A DNA stretch of 64,000 nt, taken from positions 556,207-620,206 of the forward strand of contig NZ_JAJVHF010000002.1 of NCBI RefSeq assembly GCF_022171985.1, in the 5' to 3' direction. The DNA is from Huaxiibacter chinensis. Its GTDB lineage: Bacteria; Pseudomonadota; Gammaproteobacteria; Enterobacterales; Enterobacteriaceae. Both the position numbers and the translations under genes were made by a program. Positions 8,926-18,406 of the stretch are shown one piece after another (position 1 is the first letter of the stretch; each line of letters begins with the position of its first letter). Below the pieces are notes generated by a model. The model had not been told where the DNA came from. It did not search any database and saw only the letters and a list, made by a program, of their open reading frames with translations.

Positions 8926-11175
8926 ATGGCGCTTTCCAAAACTGCTCAGCCAATGCCAACAACGCTGCGTAAAATCGCAGTGGTTGTCGCCACAGCGGTT
9001 GCCGGCATGTCCGCTTATGCACACGCAGCCGACACCCCTAAAAAAGAAGAAACCATCACCGTTACCGCTGCACCTGCTGCACAGGAAAGTGCCTGGGGCC
9101 CGGCTGCGACAATTGCAGCAAGGCAATCTGCGACCGGGACCAAAACGGATACCCCTATTCAAAAGGTTCCGCAGTCCATTTCCGTCGTGACTGCTGAAGA
9201 GATGGCGCTGCACCAGCCGCGCTCGGTGAAAGAGGCCCTGAGTTATACCCCGGGCGTCGCGGTGGGAACGCGTGGAGCGTCAAACACCTATGACTATCTG
9301 ATCATTCGTGGTTTTGCCGCCGATGGCCAGACCCAGAACAACTACCTCGACGGTATGAAGATGCAGGGCAACTTCTATAACGACGCGGTGATCGACCCTT
9401 ACATGCTGGAACGCGCTGAAATCATGCGTGGTCCGGTTTCCGTTCTGTACGGAAAAAGCAGTCCTGGCGGCTTGCTGAACATGGTCAGTAAGCGTCCGAC
9501 AACGGAGCCGCTGAAAGAAGTTCAGTTTAAGATGGGCACCGATAGCCTGTTCCAGACCGGCTTTGACTTCAGCGATGCGATCGATGATGACGGCGTCTAC
9601 TCTTACCGTCTGACCGGGGTGGCGCGTTCCAACAATGCGCAGCAGGAGAATAAAGGTGAGCAGCGTTATGCTATCGCGCCATCGTTCTCCTGGCGTCCGG
9701 ATGAGAAGACGACCTTCACCTTCCTCTCTTATTTCCAGAACGAGCCAGAAACTGGCTACTACGGCTGGCTGCCAAAAGAGGGGACGGTTGATCCGCTGCC
9801 AAATGGCAATCGTCTGCCGACCGATTTCAACGAAGGTGCGAAGAACAACACCTATTCCCGTAACCAGAAGATGGTGGGATATAGCTTCGACCACGAATTC
9901 AACGATACCTTTACCGTGCGTCAGAACCTGCGTTTCGCCGAGAATAAAACCTCGCAAAACCACGTCTACGGTTACGGTGTCTGTACCGATCCTGCCAATG
10001 CCGGAAACAAGCAATGCGCGGCGTTAGCGCCAGCGGACAAAGGTCATTATCTGGCACGTAAATACGTTGTCGATAACGAAAAACTGCAAAACTTCACCGT
10101 GGATACCCAGCTGCAAAGTAAGTTTGCCACCGGTTCAGTGGATCATACCCTGCTGACCGGCGTTGACTTTATGCGCATGCGTAATGACATCAACTCCTGG
10201 TTTGGTTACGACGACTCGGTGCCGCTGCTGGATCTCTATAATCCGGTGGACAGCGATTTTGATTTCGGTTCAAAAGATCCGAACACCTCCGGTCCGTACC
10301 AGATCCTGAATCGCCAGAAACAAACCGGCCTGTATATTCAGGACCAGGCGCAGTGGGATAAAGTGCTGGTGACCCTCGGTGGGCGTTATGACTGGGCTGA
10401 CCAGGACTCCTTTAACCGCGTCACCAATACCACGTCCAAACGCGATGACAAACAGTTTACCTGGCGTGGCGGCGTAAACTATCTGTTCGACAATGGCGTC
10501 ACCCCTTACTTCAGCTACAGCGAATCGTTCGAACCGGCTTCCCTCACCGACGCGAAGGGTGAACTCTTTTCCCCGTCAAAAGGCAAGCAGTACGAAGCGG
10601 GCGTGAAATACGTGCCGAACGATCGTCCGATTGTCATTACCGGTGCGCTCTACCAGCTGACCAAAACAAACAACCTGATGGCCGATCCTGCGGGATCATT
10701 CTTCTCGGTTGAGGGGGGCGAAATTCGTGCCCGTGGCGTTGAGCTTGAAGCGAAAGCTGCGTTGTCTGCCAGCGTTAACGTGGTCGGTTCATACACCTAC
10801 ACCGATGCGGAATACACCACAGACACCAACTACAAAGGCAACACCCCGGCGCAGGTGCCAAAACATATGGCGTCCGTGTGGGGCGATTACACCCTCTTTG
10901 ATGGTCCGCTGTCAGGCCTGACCCTGGGGACCGGCGTCCGTTACACGGGCTCCAGCAAAGGCGACCCGGCGAATACCTTCACCGTCGGCAGCTACACCCT
11001 GGTCGATGCACTGGTTCGCTACGATCTGGCACGCGTGGGCCTGGCGGGTTCCAACGTCGCGCTGCACGTTAACAACCTGTTCGATCGTGAATATGTTGCC
11101 AGCTGCTTCAATACCTACGGGTGCTTCTGGGGTGCTGAACGTCAGGTTGTCGCGACTGCGACCTTCCGCTTCTAA
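8926..11175 (+). CDS. fhuA: Ferrichrome outer-membrane receptor, TonB-dependent
   Basis: Imports ferric hydroxamate siderophores (ferrichrome) across the outer membrane using TonB-ExbBD energy. In E. coli the protein is also the receptor for phages T1, T5 and phi80 and for colicin M. The start is ATG 8926 (MALSKTAQP), giving 749 residues. The longer open frame upstream runs through the Fur site and is not coding. The signal peptide ends near Ala34, a TonB box ETITV follows at residues 42-46, then the plug domain (VPQSISVVTAEEM, RGPVSVLYGKSSPGG) and a 22-strand barrel ending in VVATATFRF. Similarity to E. coli FhuA is very high throughout. The stretch around SFEPASLTDAKGELFSP is a more divergent loop. 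It is the first gene of the fhu operon. Confidence 0.98.
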   Translation: MALSKTAQPMPTTLRKIAVVVATAVAGMSAYAHAADTPKKEETITVTAAPAAQESAWGPAATIAARQSATGTKTDTPIQKVPQSISVVTAEEMALHQPRSVKEALSYTPGVAVGTRGASNTYDYLIIRGFAADGQTQNNYLDGMKMQGNFYNDAVIDPYMLERAEIMRGPVSVLYGKSSPGGLLNMVSKRPTTEPLKEVQFKMGTDSLFQTGFDFSDAIDDDGVYSYRLTGVARSNNAQQENKGEQRYAIAPSFSWRPDEKTTFTFLSYFQNEPETGYYGWLPKEGTVDPLPNGNRLPTDFNEGAKNNTYSRNQKMVGYSFDHEFNDTFTVRQNLRFAENKTSQNHVYGYGVCTDPANAGNKQCAALAPADKGHYLARKYVVDNEKLQNFTVDTQLQSKFATGSVDHTLLTGVDFMRMRNDINSWFGYDDSVPLLDLYNPVDSDFDFGSKDPNTSGPYQILNRQKQTGLYIQDQAQWDKVLVTLGGRYDWADQDSFNRVTNTTSKRDDKQFTWRGGVNYLFDNGVTPYFSYSESFEPASLTDAKGELFSPSKGKQYEAGVKYVPNDRPIVITGALYQLTKTNNLMADPAGSFFSVEGGEIRARGVELEAKAALSASVNVVGSYTYTDAEYTTDTNYKGNTPAQVPKHMASVWGDYTLFDGPLSGLTLGTGVRYTGSSKGDPANTFTVGSYTLVDALVRYDLARVGLAGSNVALHVNNLFDREYVASCFNTYGCFWGAERQVVATATFRF

Positions 11176-11184
11176 TCTCTCTTT

Positions 11185-11209
11185 GGGCACGGTTTTCCGT
11201 GCCCTTTTT
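11185..11209 (+). terminator. Hairpin terminator between fhuA and fhuC
   Basis: The perfect stem GGGCACGG / CCGTGCCC with a TTTT loop is followed by TTTTTATT. It ends only about 15 bases before the fhuC ATG, so it should reduce but not abolish transcription into fhuCDB. Confidence 0.85.
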
Positions 11210-11223
11210 ATTAAGTTGGCCTT

Positions 11224-12021
11224 ATGCAGGATAACAAAACGCAGTCTGAAACCACTTTCACGCTTGATAACACCTCCTTTCGTGTCCCCGGACGCACGCT
11301 GCTGCATCCGCTCTCTTTGACGTTTCCTGTTGGTAAAGTGACCGGTCTGATTGGCCATAATGGCTCGGGTAAATCCACCTTACTGAAAATGTTGGGACGT
11401 CATCAGCCGCCCTCAGACGGTGACATCCTGCTGGCCGGGCAGCCGCTGGAGAGCTGGAACAGTAAAGCCTTTGCGCGCAAGGTGGCTTATCTGCCACAGC
11501 AATTGCCGCAGGCAGAAGGGATGACGGTGCGTGAATTAGTGGCGATTGGGCGTTATCCCTGGCATGGCGCCCTCGGGCGTTTTGGCGTGGCCGACAGAGA
11601 GAAAGTGGAAGAGGCGATTGCGCTGGTGGGCCTGAAGCCCCTGGCGCACCGTCTGGTAGACAGCCTGTCCGGCGGCGAACGGCAACGGGCGTGGATTGCG
11701 ATGCTGGTCGCGCAGGACAGTGAATGTCTGCTGCTCGATGAGCCAACCTCCGCGCTGGATATTGCCCACCAGGTGGATGTTCTGGCCTTAATCCACCGCT
11801 TGAGCCAGCAACGCGGTCTGACGGTCATTGCCGTGCTGCATGATATCAACATGGCGGCCCGCTACTGCGATTACCTGGTTGCCCTGCGGGGCGGCGAGAT
11901 GATTGCTCAGGGCACGCCGGCCGAACTGATGCGCGGCGAAACGCTGGAGCATATTTACGGTATTCCTATGGGTATCCTGCCGCATCCGGCGGGGGCTGCA
12001 CCGGTGAGCTTTGTCTATTAA
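11224..12021 (+). CDS. fhuC: Ferric hydroxamate ABC transporter, ATP-binding protein
   Basis: ATPase that powers uptake of ferric hydroxamates through the FhuB channel at the cytoplasmic face of the inner membrane. It has 265 residues with a Walker A motif GHNGSGKST (44-52), the Q-loop region LPQQLP, the signature LSGGERQR, Walker B CLLLDEPTSALD, and the switch histidine in VLHDINMA. Its start lies just beyond the fhuA terminator and has no strong ribosome site (TTGGCCTT). Its stop overlaps the fhuD start by one base. All features match the E. coli protein (265 residues). Confidence 0.97.
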   Translation: MQDNKTQSETTFTLDNTSFRVPGRTLLHPLSLTFPVGKVTGLIGHNGSGKSTLLKMLGRHQPPSDGDILLAGQPLESWNSKAFARKVAYLPQQLPQAEGMTVRELVAIGRYPWHGALGRFGVADREKVEEAIALVGLKPLAHRLVDSLSGGERQRAWIAMLVAQDSECLLLDEPTSALDIAHQVDVLALIHRLSQQRGLTVIAVLHDINMAARYCDYLVALRGGEMIAQGTPAELMRGETLEHIYGIPMGILPHPAGAAPVSFVY

Positions 12022-12911
12022 TGCATGATTCCATTTCGCTAAGCCGTCGTCGCCTGTTAATGGCGATGGCGCTGTCCCCACTTCTGGCAAAAATGAATAC
12101 CGCTCAGGCGGCGGCGATCGATCCGCATCGCATTGTGGCCCTCGAATGGCTGCCCGTTGAGTTTCTGCTGGCGCTTGGCGTCACCCCTTACGGCGTGGCG
12201 GATATCCCGAATTATAATCTCTGGGTGCGGGAGCCGCGTCTGCCTGAATCGGTGATTGATATCGGGCTGCGCACCGAGCCAAACCTCGAATTACTGACCC
12301 AGATGAAACCGTCCTTTTTGGTCTGGTCTGCGGGCTACGGTCCTTCGTCGGATATCATGTCGAAAATTGCGCCGGGCCGCGGGTTTACCTTTAGCGACGG
12401 TAAAAAGCCCCTGACGATGGCGCGAAACTCGCTTAACGAGATGGCGCAGCTTCTGAACAAGGAGCAGGCGGCCAAAACGCATCTCGATCGCTTTGATGCG
12501 TTAATCGACTCCCTCAAACCGCGTTTTGCCTCCCGTGGAGGGCGGCCACTGCTGATGGTGACGCTGCTGGATGCCCGGCACGTGCTGGTCTTCGGCAAGA
12601 ACTGTCTGTTCCAGGAGGTGCTCGATCGTTTCGGGATCGCCAATGCCTGGGAGGGGGAGATGACCTTCTGGGGCAGTACGGCTATCGGTATCGACAGGCT
12701 TGCGCCGTTTAAAGATGTGGATGTGCTCTGTTTTGACCATGGTAACGATCGCGAAATGCGCGCCCTGATGGCGACCCCGCTCTGGCAGGCAATGCCCTTT
12801 GTGCGGGAGCAGCGATTCCAGCGCGTGCCCGCCGTATGGTTCTATGGGGCAACGCTGTCGGCGATGCACTTCGCCCGCGTGCTGGACGATGCGCTGGGAG
12901 GCAAAGCATGA
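12021..12911 (+). CDS. fhuD: Periplasmic ferric hydroxamate-binding protein
   Basis: Class III substrate-binding protein that carries ferric hydroxamates from FhuA to FhuBC. It has 296 residues. The N-terminus SLSRRRLLMAMAL contains a twin-arginine export motif, and E. coli FhuD is listed among Tat substrates; cleavage probably follows AQAA. The mature domain begins IDPHRIVALEWLPVE and ends VWFYGATLSAMHFARVLDDALGGKA, nearly as in E. coli. The ATG at 12021 shares its A with the fhuC stop codon, and the gene end overlaps the fhuB start (ATGA), indicating translational coupling along fhuCDB. Confidence 0.97.
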   Translation: MHDSISLSRRRLLMAMALSPLLAKMNTAQAAAIDPHRIVALEWLPVEFLLALGVTPYGVADIPNYNLWVREPRLPESVIDIGLRTEPNLELLTQMKPSFLVWSAGYGPSSDIMSKIAPGRGFTFSDGKKPLTMARNSLNEMAQLLNKEQAAKTHLDRFDALIDSLKPRFASRGGRPLLMVTLLDARHVLVFGKNCLFQEVLDRFGIANAWEGEMTFWGSTAIGIDRLAPFKDVDVLCFDHGNDREMRALMATPLWQAMPFVREQRFQRVPAVWFYGATLSAMHFARVLDDALGGKA

Positions 12912-14890
12912 GATCCCGTATCGCGCTTTTCCCGGCCCTGTTGTTAGCGATCGCGTTCATCGCCGCGCTGCTTCTGACCGTCTCGAATTTGTCGATAGCG
13001 CTCCCCCGCACGCAGTGGGGCGCAGCGCTGACGTCACCTGATATCAATAATATTCAGCAGATGCTGTTTCATTACAGCCTTCTGCCTCGCCTGGCGATAT
13101 CGCTGCTGGTGGGAGCCGGGCTGGGTCTGGTTGGCGTACTTTTCCAGCAAGTGTTACGAAATCCCCTTGCCGAACCGACCACGCTGGGCGTGGCGACGGG
13201 GGCGCAGCTGGGGATCACCATTACCACCCTGTGGGCGCTGCCCGGTGCGTTAACCAGCCAGTTTGCGGCCCTTGCCGGGGCCTGCATCGTGGGGGCGCTG
13301 GTGTTTGGCGTCGCCTGGGGAAAACGTCTCTCGCCGGTGACGCTTATCCTGGCAGGCCTGGTGGTGAGCCTCTACTGCGGGGCGATCAACCAGCTGCTGG
13401 TGCTGTTCCACCACGACCAGCTGCAAAGTATGTTTTTATGGAGTACGGGCACGCTGACGCAAACCGACTGGAGCATTGTGCAGCGGCTGTGGCCGCAGCT
13501 GATGGGCGGCGTGTTACTGACGCTGCTGTTGCTGCGTCCTCTAACCTTAATGGGGCTGGACGATGGCGTGGCGCGCAATCTTGGTCTGGCGCTTTCCCTG
13601 GCCCGTCTGGCATCGCTGACCCTGGCGATTGTGCTCAGTGCGCTGTTGGTTAACGCCGTCGGGATCATTGGCTTTATCGGCCTTTTTGCGCCGCTGCTCG
13701 CGAAGATGCTGGGCGCGCGTCGTCTGCTGGCGCGTCTGATGCTGTCGCCGTTAATCGGGGCGCTTATCCTTTGGCTTTCCGACCAGATTATTTTGTGGCT
13801 TGCCCGCGTGTGGATGGAGGTTTCGACAGGGTCCGTGACCGCGCTGATTGGCGCGCCTCTGCTGCTGTGGTTGCTGCCGCGTCTGCGTAGCATGAGCGCC
13901 CCGGCGATGGATGCAGGAGATAAGGTCTATGCCGAGCGTCAACATCTTTTGGGCTATGCGCTGGTGGGCGTCGGGGTATTGATCGCTGTCTCGCTGGTGG
14001 CGCTCTCGCTGGGACGCGATGCCCAGGGGTGGCACTGGGCCACGGGCTCCCTGCTGGATGAGCTGCTGCAATGGCGCTGGCCGCGTATCTTCTCGGCGCT
14101 GATCGCCGGTGTCATGCTGGCGGTCGCGGGATGTATTATTCAGCGCCTCACGGGAAACCCGATGGCCAGCCCGGAAGTGTTGGGGATAAGCTCAGGCGCC
14201 GCATTTGGCGTGGTGCTGATGCTCTTCTTTGTGCCGGGAGATGCGTTTGGCTGGTTGATGCCTGCGGGAAGCGCGGGCGCTGCGGCCACCCTGCTGATTA
14301 TCATGATTGCGGCCGGACGCGGGGGCTTTTCCCCTCAGCGTATGCTGCTGGCGGGGATGGCGCTCAGCACAGCATTCACTATGTTGCTGATGATGTTACA
14401 GGCCAGCGGCGATCCGCGCATGGCGCAGATCCTGACGTGGATTTCGGGCTCAACCTATAAAGCGACGGGGGAGCAGGTGATCCATACCGGGATCGCGATG
14501 GTCTTGCTGCTGGCGATTGTGCCGCTCTGCCGACGCTGGATGACCATACTGCCGCTCGGTGGCGAAACCGCCCGCGCGGTGGGGGTGGCTCTGACGCCGT
14601 CCCGCATCGGGTTACTGCTGCTGGCTGCCTGTCTTACCGCCACGGCGACAATGACCATTGGCCCGCTGAGTTTTGTCGGCTTAATGGCCCCCCATATTGC
14701 CCGTATGATGGGTTTTCGTCGCACGATGCCGCACATCGTGATGTCGGCGCTGACGGGGGGCGTGATACTGGTGTTGGCAGACTGGCTGGGGCGAATGGTG
14801 CTCTTCCCGTACCAGATACCCGCCGGGCTGCTGTCGACCTTTATCGGGGCGCCGTACTTTATATATTTGCTGAGAAAGCAGAGTCGGTAG
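12908..14890 (+). CDS. fhuB: Ferric hydroxamate ABC transporter permease (double-length)
   Basis: Inner-membrane permease of the ferrichrome importer. Two homologous halves of about 330 residues are fused, so one polypeptide replaces the usual permease dimer. The ATG at 12908 overlaps the fhuD stop as ATGA and gives 660 residues, the E. coli length. Each half has about ten hydrophobic segments and a permease signature: NPLAEPTTLGVATGAQLG in the first half and NPMASPEVLGISSGAAFG in the second. It is the last gene of the operon and converges on hemL. No T-rich terminator is seen; the following 170 bases hold palindromic repeats that could fold into transcript-end hairpins. Confidence 0.97.
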   Translation: MRSRIALFPALLLAIAFIAALLLTVSNLSIALPRTQWGAALTSPDINNIQQMLFHYSLLPRLAISLLVGAGLGLVGVLFQQVLRNPLAEPTTLGVATGAQLGITITTLWALPGALTSQFAALAGACIVGALVFGVAWGKRLSPVTLILAGLVVSLYCGAINQLLVLFHHDQLQSMFLWSTGTLTQTDWSIVQRLWPQLMGGVLLTLLLLRPLTLMGLDDGVARNLGLALSLARLASLTLAIVLSALLVNAVGIIGFIGLFAPLLAKMLGARRLLARLMLSPLIGALILWLSDQIILWLARVWMEVSTGSVTALIGAPLLLWLLPRLRSMSAPAMDAGDKVYAERQHLLGYALVGVGVLIAVSLVALSLGRDAQGWHWATGSLLDELLQWRWPRIFSALIAGVMLAVAGCIIQRLTGNPMASPEVLGISSGAAFGVVLMLFFVPGDAFGWLMPAGSAGAAATLLIIMIAAGRGGFSPQRMLLAGMALSTAFTMLLMMLQASGDPRMAQILTWISGSTYKATGEQVIHTGIAMVLLLAIVPLCRRWMTILPLGGETARAVGVALTPSRIGLLLLAACLTATATMTIGPLSFVGLMAPHIARMMGFRRTMPHIVMSALTGGVILVLADWLGRMVLFPYQIPAGLLSTFIGAPYFIYLLRKQSR

Positions 14891-14895
14891 GAGGG

Positions 14896-14941
14896 GTGCG
14901 GCTTGATGCCCTCACCCTAACCCTCTCCCACGGGGAGAGGG
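14896..14941. repeat. Palindromic intergenic repeat, copy 2
   Basis: CCCTCTCCC (14921-14929) and GGGAGAGGG (14933-14941) form a perfect nine-base stem preceded by GATGCCCTCACCCTAA, directly after the fhuB stop codon. The orientation is the same as copy 1. Confidence 0.75.
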
Positions 14942-14950
14942 AACTGGCTG

Positions 14951-14984
14951 CTGCGGTTTGATGCCCTTACCCACGGGGAGAGGG
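14951..14984. repeat. Palindromic intergenic repeat, copy 3 (truncated)
   Basis: CTGCGGTTTGATGCCCTTACCCACG leads straight into GGGAGAGGG (14976-14984). The left palindrome arm present in the other copies is missing, so this is a partly deleted unit. Confidence 0.65.
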
Positions 14985-15010
14985 TACTAGCCGGTACGGT
15001 TTGATGTTTT

Positions 15011-15055
15011 TCTCCCTCTCCCCGTGGGAGAGGGCCGGGGTGAGGGCATCAGACC
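15011..15055. repeat. Palindromic intergenic repeat, copy 4 (inverted)
   Basis: CCCTCTCCC (15014-15022) and GGGAGAGGG (15026-15034) are followed by CCGGGGTGAGGGCATCAGA, the reverse complement of the flank seen in copies 1-3. Copies 2-4 form a head-to-tail and inverted cluster like a BIME between convergent fhuB and hemL. Confidence 0.75.
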
Positions 15056-15063
15056 GCACCGAC

Positions 15064-16344
15064 TTACAGCTTCGCAAATACCCTGCGCGCCGCATCAACC
15101 GTCTTATTAATATCATCCTCGCTATGCGCCACGGACATAAAGCCCGCTTCAAACGCCGACGGCGCAAGGTAGATCCCTTCTTCCAGCATCAGATGGAAGA
15201 AATGCTTAAAGCGTTCCACGTCGCACTTCACCACATCCTGATAACAGGTCACCGTCTTCGCGTCGGTGAAGAAAATCCCGAACATACCGCCGACGTGGTT
15301 TACCACCAGTGGAATGCCGTTCTCTTGCGCGGCTGTCAGTAAACCGTCTGCCAGCTGAGTAGTCAGGTCGGTCAGCGTCTCATGGATGCCCGGTTGCGCC
15401 ACTTCATTCAGACAGGCAAAGCCCGCTGCCATAGCGATAGGGTTACCGGACAGCGTCCCCGCCTGGTAAACCGGCCCGGTTGGCGCCAGTGCATCCATCA
15501 CGTCTTTACGACCGCCGAACGCGCCCACCGGCATACCGCCGCCGATGATTTTGCCCAGGCAGGTCAGATCGGGCACCACGTCGTAGTAAGACTGGGCACC
15601 CGCCAGCGCGACGCGGAAGCCGGTCATCACTTCGTCGATAATCAACAGCGCGCCAAACTCGTCGCACAACGCGCGCAGGCCCGGCAGGAAATCAGGCTGA
15701 GGCAGAATGCAGTTCATGTTGCCTGCGACCGGCTCAACGATGATGCAGGCAATTTCCTGCGGATACTGCTCGAACGCGGCACGCACGGTGTCGAGATCGT
15801 TATAGGTACAGGTCAGGGTATGTTTGGCGAAATCGGCCGGCACGCCCGGTGAGTTGGGTTGGCCCAGCGTGAGCGCGCCAGAGCCCGCTTTCACCAGCAG
15901 GCAATCCGCATGGCCGTGATAACAGCCTTCGAATTTGATGATTTTATCGCGTCCGGTGAAACCACGCGCCAGACGGATAGCGCTCATGGTCGCTTCCGTC
16001 CCGGAGTTCACCATACGCACCATGTCCATGGTCGGCACCAGTTCGGTGACCAGCTCCGCCATTTTAACTTCCATCTCGGTAGGCGCACCGAAACTCAAAC
16101 CACGGTGCGCGGCTTCGATCACGGCATTGCGGATCGCAGGATGGTTATGGCCCAGCACCATCGGTCCCCAGGAGCCGACATAATCGATATAGGCTTTGCC
16201 ATCGACATCGTACAGATACGCGCCGTCCGCACGTTCAATAAACAGCGGCGTTCCGCCAACGCCGGTAAAGGCGCGAACAGGCGAGTTAACACCCCCTGGG
16301 ATCAGCTCGCGTGCAGCGCTGTAGAGGTTTTCAGACTTACTCAT
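15064..16344 (-). CDS. hemL: Glutamate-1-semialdehyde 2,1-aminomutase
   Basis: PLP enzyme that isomerises glutamate-1-semialdehyde to 5-aminolevulinate, the precursor of haem and other tetrapyrroles, in the cytoplasm. It has 426 residues, the E. coli length. The N-terminus [26 protein letters not shown] is typical. The PLP lysine is in [17 protein letters not shown], followed by the GTLSGNP loop. The cofactor contact [15 protein letters not shown] and the aspartate motif [12 protein letters not shown] are present. It is transcribed alone, divergent from clcA across a 177-base gap. Confidence 0.98.
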   Translation of the reverse strand: MSKSENLYSAARELIPGGVNSPVRAFTGVGGTPLFIERADGAYLYDVDGKAYIDYVGSWGPMVLGHNHPAIRNAVIEAAHRGLSFGAPTEMEVKMAELVTELVPTMDMVRMVNSGTEATMSAIRLARGFTGRDKIIKFEGCYHGHADCLLVKAGSGALTLGQPNSPGVPADFAKHTLTCTYNDLDTVRAAFEQYPQEIACIIVEPVAGNMNCILPQPDFLPGLRALCDEFGALLIIDEVMTGFRVALAGAQSYYDVVPDLTCLGKIIGGGMPVGAFGGRKDVMDALAPTGPVYQAGTLSGNPIAMAAGFACLNEVAQPGIHETLTDLTTQLADGLLTAAQENGIPLVVNHVGGMFGIFFTDAKTVTCYQDVVKCDVERFKHFFHLMLEEGIYLAPSAFEAGFMSVAHSEDDINKTVDAARRVFAKL

Positions 16345-16521
16345 AACGTCGTTCCTGGTTCGTAGAAAAGGGTTAAGCCAGCTATTCTAAGGGATTCCCC
16401 GTAGGTTATAAAATTTTTGCCAGAATGAAACATGACTATTGTTAAGCATTTTTCAGGCGACGCGCAGAATCTGGCGTTTTAAAATGCTCGCGCTATTTGT
16501 ATGACTAAATAAGAAAAGGCG

Positions 16522-17898
16522 ATGAAAGCAGAGAATTCTTCATTTCAGGAACAGCAGCTTGCCCGCGCCCGGCAGCGTATCAGCATTCGACAATTACTCA
16601 ATCGGGATAAAACGCCGCTGGCGATCCTGCTTGCCGCTGCGGTGGTGGGCACGCTTGCGGGACTTGCGGGCGTCGCTTTCGAAAAGGCCGTCAACGCCAT
16701 TCTGAACTGGCGTATTGGTACGGTGGCCTCGGTGGCCGATCGGGGATGGCTGGTGTGGGTGATGGCGTTTGGCCTGTCGGCGATATTCGCCATGGTGGGC
16801 TATTTTCTGGTGCGTAAATTTGCGCCAGAGGCGGGCGGTTCCGGCATCCCCGAAATCGAAGGGGCGCTGGAAGAGTTACGTCCTGTGCGCTGGTGGCGCG
16901 TGATCCCGGTGAAGTTTTTCGGGGGAATGGGCACGCTGGGGGCCGGAATGGTGCTGGGACGCGAAGGGCCAACGGTGCAGCTTGGCGGTAACGTGGGGCG
17001 CATGGTGTGCGATCTTCTGCGTATGCGCAGCGCGGAGGCTCGTCATACGCTGCTGGCGACCGGGGCGGCAGCGGGTTTATCGGCGGCGTTCAATGCGCCG
17101 CTGGCGGGGATCTTATTTATCATTGAAGAGATGCGCGCCCAGTTTCGCTACAACCTGATTTCGATTAAAGCGGTGTTTACCGGGGTGATCATGTCGAGCA
17201 TTGTCTTCCGCCTGTGTAACGGCGAAGGGGCGGTGATCGAAGTCGGTAAGCTCACCAATGCGCCGGTGAATACGCTGTGGCTGTATTTGATCCTGGGGAT
17301 GATTTTTGGCGTGGTTGGCCCGTTGTTTAATGCGCTGATACTGCGCATGCAGGATATGTTTCAGCGTATACACGGGGGGAACACCACCCGTTGGGTGCTG
17401 GTTGGCGGCGTGCTCGGCGGAATGTGCGGCGTACTGGGGTTCATTGAACCCAATGCCGCAGGCGGCGGATTTGCGCTGATCCCTATCGCGGCGGCGGGAA
17501 ATTTCAGCATTGGCCTGCTGCTGTTTATGTTTATTTCGCGTGTGATCACCACCGTGCTGTGTTTCTCCTCCGGCGCGCCTGGCGGCATATTTGCCCCGAT
17601 GCTGGCGCTGGGCACGCTGCTGGGTACCGCATTCGGTATGGCTGCCGCGGCGGGCTTTCCGGCCTATCATCTTGAGGCGGGAACCTTTGCGATCGCCGGA
17701 ATGGGGGCGCTGCTGGCGGCTTCCCTGCGCGCGCCGTTAACGGGGATCGTGCTGGTTCTGGAAATGACGGACAATTACCAGCTCATTTTGCCAATGATCA
17801 TTACCTGCCTCGGCGCGACACTATTAGCACAGTTCCTGGGTGGAAAACCGCTATACTCCACCATTCTTGCTCGTACCCTGGCGAAGCAGAATACTTGA
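16522..17898 (+). CDS. clcA: H+/Cl- exchange transporter ClcA
   Basis: CLC-family inner-membrane antiporter exchanging two chloride ions for one proton, implicated in extreme acid resistance in E. coli. It has 458 residues, a little shorter than the E. coli protein (473), mainly at the C-terminus, which here ends TLAKQNT. The anion-pathway signatures are [14 protein letters not shown] (the gating glutamate) and GAPGGIFAP. The internal proton glutamate lies in FIIEEMRAQ and the chloride-coordinating tyrosine in GGKPLYSTI. About 18 membrane helices are expected. erpA follows 79 bases downstream on the same strand; whether the two share a transcript is unclear. Confidence 0.96.
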   Translation: MKAENSSFQEQQLARARQRISIRQLLNRDKTPLAILLAAAVVGTLAGLAGVAFEKAVNAILNWRIGTVASVADRGWLVWVMAFGLSAIFAMVGYFLVRKFAPEAGGSGIPEIEGALEELRPVRWWRVIPVKFFGGMGTLGAGMVLGREGPTVQLGGNVGRMVCDLLRMRSAEARHTLLATGAAAGLSAAFNAPLAGILFIIEEMRAQFRYNLISIKAVFTGVIMSSIVFRLCNGEGAVIEVGKLTNAPVNTLWLYLILGMIFGVVGPLFNALILRMQDMFQRIHGGNTTRWVLVGGVLGGMCGVLGFIEPNAAGGGFALIPIAAAGNFSIGLLLFMFISRVITTVLCFSSGAPGGIFAPMLALGTLLGTAFGMAAAAGFPAYHLEAGTFAIAGMGALLAASLRAPLTGIVLVLEMTDNYQLILPMIITCLGATLLAQFLGGKPLYSTILARTLAKQNT

Positions 17899-17933
17899 AT
17901 GAATCACCAGGGTATTAGATAATGAAAAAAAGA

Positions 17934-17954
17934 ATTGGGTGATTTTTACCCAAT
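17934..17954 (+). promoter_or_regulatory. Hairpin in the erpA leader
   Basis: The perfect seven-base stem ATTGGGT / ACCCAAT with loop GATTTTT ends 23 bases before the erpA ATG. No T-run follows, so it looks like a leader structure rather than a terminator. Its function is unknown. Confidence 0.4.
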
Positions 17955-17977
17955 AGCAGTATTCATGGGAGCAAAAA

Positions 17978-18322
17978 ATGAGTGATGACGTCGCGCTGCC
18001 GTTGCAGTTTACCGAAGCAGCAGCCAACAAAGTGAAAGACCTGATTGCCGACGAAGACAATGCGGAGCTGAAACTGCGTGTCTATATTACTGGCGGCGGT
18101 TGCAGTGGCTTCCAGTATGGCTTTACCTTCGACGACAAGATCAACGACGGTGATATGACTATCGAGAAGCAGGGTGTGGCGCTGGTCGTTGACCCGATGA
18201 GCCTGCAATATCTGGTCGGCGGTGCGGTGGATTACACCGAAGGTCTGGAAGGTTCCCGTTTCGTGGTAACGAACCCGAACGCGAAAAGCACCTGCGGGTG
18301 TGGTTCATCCTTCAGCATCTGA
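17978..18322 (+). CDS. erpA: Iron-sulfur cluster insertion protein ErpA
   Basis: A-type carrier that delivers Fe-S clusters to apoproteins, including the isoprenoid enzymes IspG and IspH in E. coli. It has 114 residues, the E. coli length. The three cluster-binding cysteines are in [11 protein letters not shown] and STCGCGSSF near the C-terminus. GGGAGC at 17967-17972 is the ribosome site. E. coli erpA is controlled by IscR; no IscR site can be assigned here with confidence. A strong bidirectional terminator separates it from the convergent yadS. Confidence 0.98.
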   Translation: MSDDVALPLQFTEAAANKVKDLIADEDNAELKLRVYITGGGCSGFQYGFTFDDKINDGDMTIEKQGVALVVDPMSLQYLVGGAVDYTEGLEGSRFVVTNPNAKSTCGCGSSFSI

Positions 18323-18371
18323 TACTGAAGCGGCCTGACGCCTTCATCCACACGGTGAGGGTGCAGAGACT

Positions 18372-18406
18372 CAAAACGGTAACCCCAGGGTTACCGTTTT
18401 GCTTTT
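18372..18406. terminator. Bidirectional terminator between erpA and yadS
   Basis: The 13-base perfect stem CAAAACGGTAACC / GGTTACCGTTTTG has a four-base loop, with T-rich sequence on the right and A-rich stem sequence on the left. It serves the convergent genes erpA and yadS. Confidence 0.9.

Noticed and set aside
11224..14890. A second, non-ferrichrome ABC importer
   Set aside because: All three proteins match FhuC, FhuD and FhuB in length and sequence and directly follow fhuA.
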